Source: Melastoma dodecandrum
Lineage: Eukaryota; Streptophyta; Magnoliopsida; Myrtales; Melastomataceae
Assembly: GCA_029817715.1 (NCBI GenBank)
Contig: JARUPY010000468.1
Location: 428,501 to 492,500, forward strand
Length of the DNA: 64,000 nt
Direction of reading: 5' to 3'
The number at the start of each line of letters is the position of its first letter. The stretch's first letter is position 1. Shown here piece by piece: positions 58,138 to 64,000 of the stretch. The position numbers and the translations under genes are program-made. Below the pieces are notes generated by a model that did no database searches, was not told the origin of the DNA, and saw nothing but the letters and a program-made list of their open reading frames with translations.

Positions 58138-61100
58138 ATGGGTTACTCGGAGTGTGATCAGGCCCCTGTCATGCTGCAGCTGCAGAAATGGGGTCCTTCT
58201 CCACTTCAGTCCGATCTCTCAGAGTTCCGGGAGGCATTCATCTCCCCAACTAGGCAACTTCTTCTATTGCTTTCCTATCACCATGAAGCGTTACTACTTC
58301 CTCTGCATACAGGTCCTCAACCATGACAAATTATGATAATATTTTGCGTCTGACTTGCAATACTTAGATTGATGATGGTTCATTTCCCTTTTCTCAAAAA
58401 CTCCCTGCAGGCAACAAGTGCTCAGAATATGTCAGTGGCAGGAACTTTCTCGATCCATGCACATCATCTTATGATGACCATGATGCTCCAAACATAAAAG
58501 ATCACTTCCATTCAACATCTGACTCGTTAGGGGCATGTAACAGCGAAGAATTGCGTGGTGGCAAGTCTCAAGAAAATTGTAGTTATCCCTTTATTTCTGA
58601 TGTAAATTCACTGGCTTGGGGTGCTTATGGCGACACTTATGGTCATCAGCTGGTTGCTCCTTTCAAGGAATTCTTATTTGTTTCCGGAAGCCATGGGGTT
58701 ACTGTCCATGCTTTTTGTCGGCATGATGACACCACTGGTGGGGTTGGAAATGTTGGCGACTCTCACTTGGCCTCAGGGAGGTGGACAGAATGGGGGCCGC
58801 CTGTCTCAATAGCTGCTAGCGAGGAGCCCAGTTCAAATTATTCATCAAGTGAAAATGCAGATGGATTCAGGCAAAGTGATGGCATGTCTGGTAGAAATGA
58901 TTCAAAGAAATGGCTTCAATCTTACTTTACAGAGGTCAAAACAGTGAAAGAATCTGATGGTTATTTTTGGGTGAGGCTTCCTGCAAGGTCGTCTTATCCG
59001 AGCACTGCAAAGGTTGTCTCATTTAGTCTCTTTGGAGATACATCAGATGACCCTAATCTGCATGAACATGTGACAAATGATTGTGCCAATAATCGGGGTA
59101 TAAATCTTGATCCGGGGGATCGTGATTCAAATGTGTCATCACGCACCAACGTTAATTCCGGTATCATTTCTGCCTTATTAGGTTCTCAAAACACAGGTCC
59201 ATACCACAGTTCTAAAGTTTTTTCTTCTGCGTCACACCAGTTACTTGGGTTTGCTATACAATTGGTGGACTCCAGTTCAGCAGACAGTGGCTATGTCAGC
59301 AAAAGTGACAGGAAGAGAAATTTTGTTTTTGTGTGTCGGTTGTCCACTGTGGGACTACAGTGGGTTTCTCATGTGGATCTTGAGGATACACCTGTTAGTC
59401 CTGCTGGTGATTGGACAGATTTTTGTTTTTTCTGGAAGTGTTCTTGTTTGCCTCACTTCCTCAGGCCAGATGTGTTTTTATTTCTCCATGTCCGGTCAGT
59501 GTGTGGGACATCTCGATATTTTACAAGCCTGCGGACTTAATCTTCAGTTGAAAGAATATCAGCCGAAGAGGACAAACGCAGGAGTTTGTATTGAAACAGA
59601 ACATAGTGGAGATGTTTGCGAGTCGGCGTCTGAAAGTGGGCACCATTTTACGAAAATGAAGTTTAGAAGGTTAGTTGCTGCTTCACACACTTCCCTACTA
59701 GGAGCTATTGATGAGAATGGTTATTACATATGTCATAAGTGGTGCAGAGTACCTTTCAGATACTTTCTATCCAAGATCAAGCCTTCTGCCTGATATCCAC
59801 AATTTAGGTAGCTTAGTTGGGTGTGCAGTCAATGGTTATGACATAAGCCACACTTGTTTGCCAAAAGTACATCAAACTGAAAGGGTTCTTTCAGCAGCAT
59901 CTCCCCTGCTAGGTGACATGGGAACCTTCACATTCCAGGAATTCCAAAGATGTACCAAAGGAAAGCCGAGTGGCACATCGATACAGTCAAAATATATGCG
60001 CAAAATATTTCTTCCTTTTGATGGTTTTACAAAGGATGACTGCATTTGTTTATCTCCCTTGGGAATCACACGGCTAGTGAGAAATAACTGGAAGGAGAAA
60101 CACTGCAGGCAAGTTAGGCACCATCATTTGTGGGTGGATTCAGTTTTTCATGATGATAAGGGCTTGAATTCCCAAACAGATGTGGGCCTTGTAGGAGAAA
60201 TCAAAGATCATCCAGATGAAGTCAGAGTTGGATGCAGTTTCCAGGGTTGTTTATATGTGGTGACTCCACTAGGTCTTGCTGTAGCTCTTCCATCTCGATC
60301 AGGGTTATCTGATTATCATGTTGATCCAATTGAGCTTCCAAAAGGAGAAAGGCCGAGGGGAAATCGGGGAATATATTGATGTCGGGCAAACTTTACTGCA
60401 TTCTCACTGGAAAGTTCGTTCTCTGGATCAAGTTATTCTCAATGAAGGCCTCAAAGTGGTGGACCGATTATGTGGAGAAAATGGTGAGACTGGTTTTTCA
60501 TATTTGTTTGTCTTCTTCTACTGCATTAAACTCATTGCTGTTTCTCGTTATAGTAGATATTAAGAATCAAGAGTTAATAGATCATGTGAGTCAACCTCGG
60601 CCTTGCAATTGGACGTCTGTTTGGCAATTGATGATAGGGTTGTACTTATAGCTGTATCAAGAGTATAATTTGCTTTTTCCTCACTGTCTTTAATATATTG
60701 GAACTGCATTTTTCTTTTATACATGCTTTGTATATTCCAAGAGTTAATGCTTGGCATTACAGGGTGGGACTTCAAATATCCCCAAATGCGTCAGCTACAA
60801 CTAGCACTGGTGTACCTGAAGTTTGATGAAATAGAGCAGTAAGATGCCAATGCATTTCTTTTGTTAGATTTCATAATTTTTTCTTTCTAGAAAACAAAAT
60901 AGCATTGTATATTACAAATCAGAAAGACCGAATACTTTTGTCTAAGGTTTCATTTGGAACTAGAACTTTGAATGGGGGAAAGGAGTGCTTTTGTAAAAAT
61001 GAAGTGTTAATATCTGGCTACTTGTCATCCATAAATTTTAAGACCTTTTGGTTTGTTTTCCAAAATCTTGTGTAAACAATTTCACTAAAGCTGCTTTAAA

Positions 61101-63616
61101 CCGATTTGACCTATGTTAGACACACTGTTCGAAGAAGGTTTTTCAGATGACTGCAGGAAAGGAGTTGCTGCTGTTAGTTGTGAAATAGCTCTTTTGGATA
61201 TATCATCGCGATTTATTAAATTACTGATTCTATTCTCACTCCCCTCATTCATTAATAGTTCTATTGTGTGTGAAAAGATTCATATGTTTTCCATGCAAAA
61301 ATTTGTTAAGTCTGCATTTACCACTATATTTGTCCGAGCTGATGGGGTATCCACAAGTCCAGCATATTTATTTTTGGAGCAAATTTTGTATAATAATGGA
61401 GTTGGTGGATTTCTCCCTGGTTTCAATCCTGCTGCTCGTGAAGTTACAAGTTTTCATTGTAGAATTGTTTTGTTTCCTATCGTCCACTATTTTAACTTTC
61501 CAATTTCGGATAGAAGGGAAGATTTCCATAGTCGTTCTAAGTGCATGACCTTGGTATGATTGGGGATGCCACTTCCTTCTTTGATAAATTGAATTTGTTG
61601 ATGGTAGATCTCTCAAGATGCTTTTATCTGTCAATCTTTACGAAGAAGGCATTATGAAGATGTTATTTCCACACAGCTTTATTAGTATCCAGGAAAGCTA
61701 GTATCGATAATGATGTCACTGCCGCATTGAGGTAAGAACAGATTCCGAGCTTGTCTTATACTTGATATCTCATTTCAATAAAAGTGAGGTGGTCACGATT
61801 GGCAATGCAAGATGAATAGTGAAACGAATCTCCATATTTGAGTGGCTTATTCTGTCTCAGGAATTTTAGTTTTAAATGCTACCTGTGCATATGAATAAAC
61901 GGCTGCTCGCCATATAGGGGAACCAAAAGGAACTTGGACAATCTTTCTTTTTAAGAATACTTTTCCTGGAGGTGATGGATCAAATAGTCAACATGAACTT
62001 GGAAGATTTGCTTGAGCATGCATTATTTGCCAGATATCTTTTTTCGGTGAAAAGTTGGTTTTGAAGTAACATTTTTTTTATTCTTCTCAGGCTTCTTGCT
62101 GTTGCATCTTCCTTTGCTACAAAAATTCTTCGAATTTGTGGATCGCTACAGCAGAACGTAGAAGCTTATAAACTAATTGGCTGCTGTGATCAAGCATGTA
62201 CTCTCTCTTCTTTTATAGGAAGAATGCAAAACAAGACTGAGAAATTGAAGACACTTAAAGATATGGCATACCTTTTGGAAGTCATTCGTAGTTTCCAACG
62301 GCGACTTGGCGTCAAAGTCCCAAGGCCAGCCGGAGTGGTATGATCACAAGTGAATATATGTTATTCCTGGGTATTTCATATCGTGTTTAGTCACTTATTT
62401 ATTTCTCCTTTTGCAGGAAAATGAAAGGGGTGCTCTCATTTTGGCAAAAAGTGTGTTTGAACCTGATGAGTTTAGGACTATCTGTAGTACCTGTCAATTT
62501 GAAATCTCACGGGACTTTGGGTGATCATGAAAATTCTCTCTCTGTATCATCACAAAGAGTTGGTGATGAGAAGACTTTGGCCTTGGCTCCAGTAGAATTT
62601 TATCTATCTGCCCCAAACTGTGAGTATGTAGGTGATTCAACTGCTATTGTTCCTCTTGGAGCAGAGAGGTTAATTCTAAGCAGAAATATCATCCCAGTAG
62701 AGAATCCATTGGAGATGATGACACGCTGGAAAACAGAAGATCTAGATCTAAAAACGGTTGTGAAAAAGATGCATTATTCTCAGGTCGTCTTCCCTTGGCT
62801 GTTCTTCAATTGCACCTTCATCGATCAGGAGATTTGGGTGGTGGAAAAGAAAAGAGCGATTATTTCACTGAAGTTTCGTGAGATAGGAAGGGCTATTGCT
62901 TATGACCTACTTTTGAAGGTATATTATGGTGAAATACTTCCCAATATGGGAGTAAGTTTTGCAGCTCATTATTATATTTATCAGAAACAAAAGACTGATA
63001 ATAGTTAGCAGGGTGAAATTGGACTTGCCTTAGAGGACACTACAAAGACTTGGAGAAGACATAAGGACCAGTTTGAAGCAATTACTCCTTGGGTCATTGC
63101 GGAGATCTTTGCGGGCAGACATTTGCTGAAGTAATGGAAACCTGTGGTTATCTGGGATCTTGTGAGCACTATGCGTTGGACACAATCAATCTTATCGAGG
63201 TAATTTGGAATAATGCGCCATAAATTGTAGTAAAGCACTGATTCTGGTAAAGAGTCAATTTTCCAAAAGGTTATTCTGACATAATTTTTTCTTCATTATG
63301 TTTGGGATTGAAAAGAGGCTATATCCTAGCAGTTGCTTTTTGGAAAACTTTCTATTCTATGCAAGAAGATTATGGGAATGGAACTTCAAATTCTGATGCA
63401 TCACGAGAAGATGATTCCCAGCTATCGCTGTCCACATTATTCACTGAAAGTAACCATTGAATGTGGCGAAGTTGACGGGGTTGTGCTAGGTCCATGGGTA
63501 AATCTGAGCAGCAATTATACAGATTATCCTGTAAATGAAGAAAGTTCTCTCACTGGTTACTGTGGCTGCTGGCAGCTGTTTGGTCTAACAATTGGGATCA
63601 GAAGACAATTGATCGG
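58138..63616 (+). CDS. Spatacsin (SPG11)-like gene, 5' part, reading frame repeatedly broken
   Basis: Exon 1 (58138-58312) gives LSEFREAFISPTRQLLLLLSY, the N-terminal signature of plant spatacsin-like proteins. Exon 2 runs 58411-60483, then 60763-60838, a short exon 61693-61731, 62091-62337, 62417-62918, 63012-63199, and a last one from about 63316 to 63616; the gene leaves the window. Matching blocks include WTDFCF, VRSLDQVILNEGL.VVDRLCGENG, LALVYLKFDEIEQ, NPLEMMTRWKTEDLDLKTVV, REIGRAIAYDLLLKGEIGLAL, RLYPSS and IECGEVDGVVLG. GT-AG borders are well kept, but about eleven single-base frame breaks occur inside exons. Animal spatacsin works with AP-5 in lysosome reformation; the plant role is poorly known. 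It is either a recent pseudogene or a patch of indel errors. The exon between 60839 and 61693 is not resolved. Confidence 0.7.
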
Positions 63617-64000
63617 GTCTGTACTTTATCTTTGTCTCTGCTGTTGCATGTCTCTTGCTGTAAAGAGTTGCTGTTTTGGTTTTTCTTATTTTGGTTGTAT
63701 AGTGATTATCACAACGGAATTGGAAAGCCCCTCCCCCGTTTTTTGAGTCTTGCAGGACACAATTAACCTAATACCCCAACTCAGTTTCCCATCTCGTTTT
63801 GGTGCCTATAATGTTTTTATTTGATGTGAATGGGTTAAAATTTTAACATATAGAAATATGGCTGGAAATAAAATGCTTTTGTTTATATGTTTCTTCCAAA
63901 GGTATGGAAAATATTCCTGGTTACAAACCCACTTTGGTGACAACTGGAAACATCGAATGGGTTTAGATTTCTCGAGTATATCACATAAAAAACCCTTTAT
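63617..64000 (+). other. Continuation of the spatacsin-like gene, unresolved
   Basis: A donor-like GTCTGT at 63617 and intron-like T-rich sequence follow the last exon. An acceptor TTGCAG at about 63750-63755 precedes GACACAATTAACC, which may begin another exon, but I cannot match its translation with confidence. Confidence 0.3.

Overview
The window is nuclear DNA from a flowering plant. The evidence is spliced genes with short GT-AG introns, an intronless brassinosteroid receptor, AT-rich spacers, and plant retrotransposons (Sirevirus-like and Tork-like Copia, Tat-like Ty3/gypsy) together with hAT and Mutator-like DNA elements. The species cannot be read from the sequence. Gene density is low: three apparently intact genes and the 5' part of a fourth in 64 kb, with most of the rest made of transposon remains.

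Layout. 1-0.8 kb: possibly the leader of a leftward gene. 2.5-6.4 kb: a Sirevirus-like LTR element with one full and one truncated LTR and a 5-bp target duplication. 6.5-8.1 kb: two pieces of a papain-type cysteine protease pseudogene. 8-15 kb: AT-rich spacer with inverted repeats, a SINE-like piece and an unrecognised ORF. 15.1-16.2 kb: an ABR1-like ERF transcription factor gene. 17.8-24 kb: decayed gypsy and Sirevirus-like remnants. 24.8-28.9 kb: inverted-repeat elements, one split by a solo LTR. 28.9-31.4 kb: a broken hAT transposase. 32.5-35.5 kb: a UDP-xylose transporter (UXT) type gene. 36.0-39.7 kb: two Mutator-like inverted-repeat insertions, the second a large foldback built from 66-bp repeats. 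44.3-48.0 kb: BRI1. 51.5-54 kb: a Copia remnant. 54-56.5 kb: minisatellites and a cluster of small palindromes. 58.1-64 kb: the 5' part of a spatacsin (SPG11) homologue whose reading frame is broken many times.

The host genes do not form a functional cluster. BRI1 senses brassinosteroid at the cell surface, the ERF is a stress/ABA-type regulator, UXT carries nucleotide sugar across the Golgi membrane for wall synthesis, and spatacsin belongs to endo-lysosomal biology.

The observations most worth following are the foldback element at 37.8-39.7 kb, whose two arms carry sequence-variant repeats in mirror order, and the run of about eleven frame breaks in the spatacsin gene next to genes with none.
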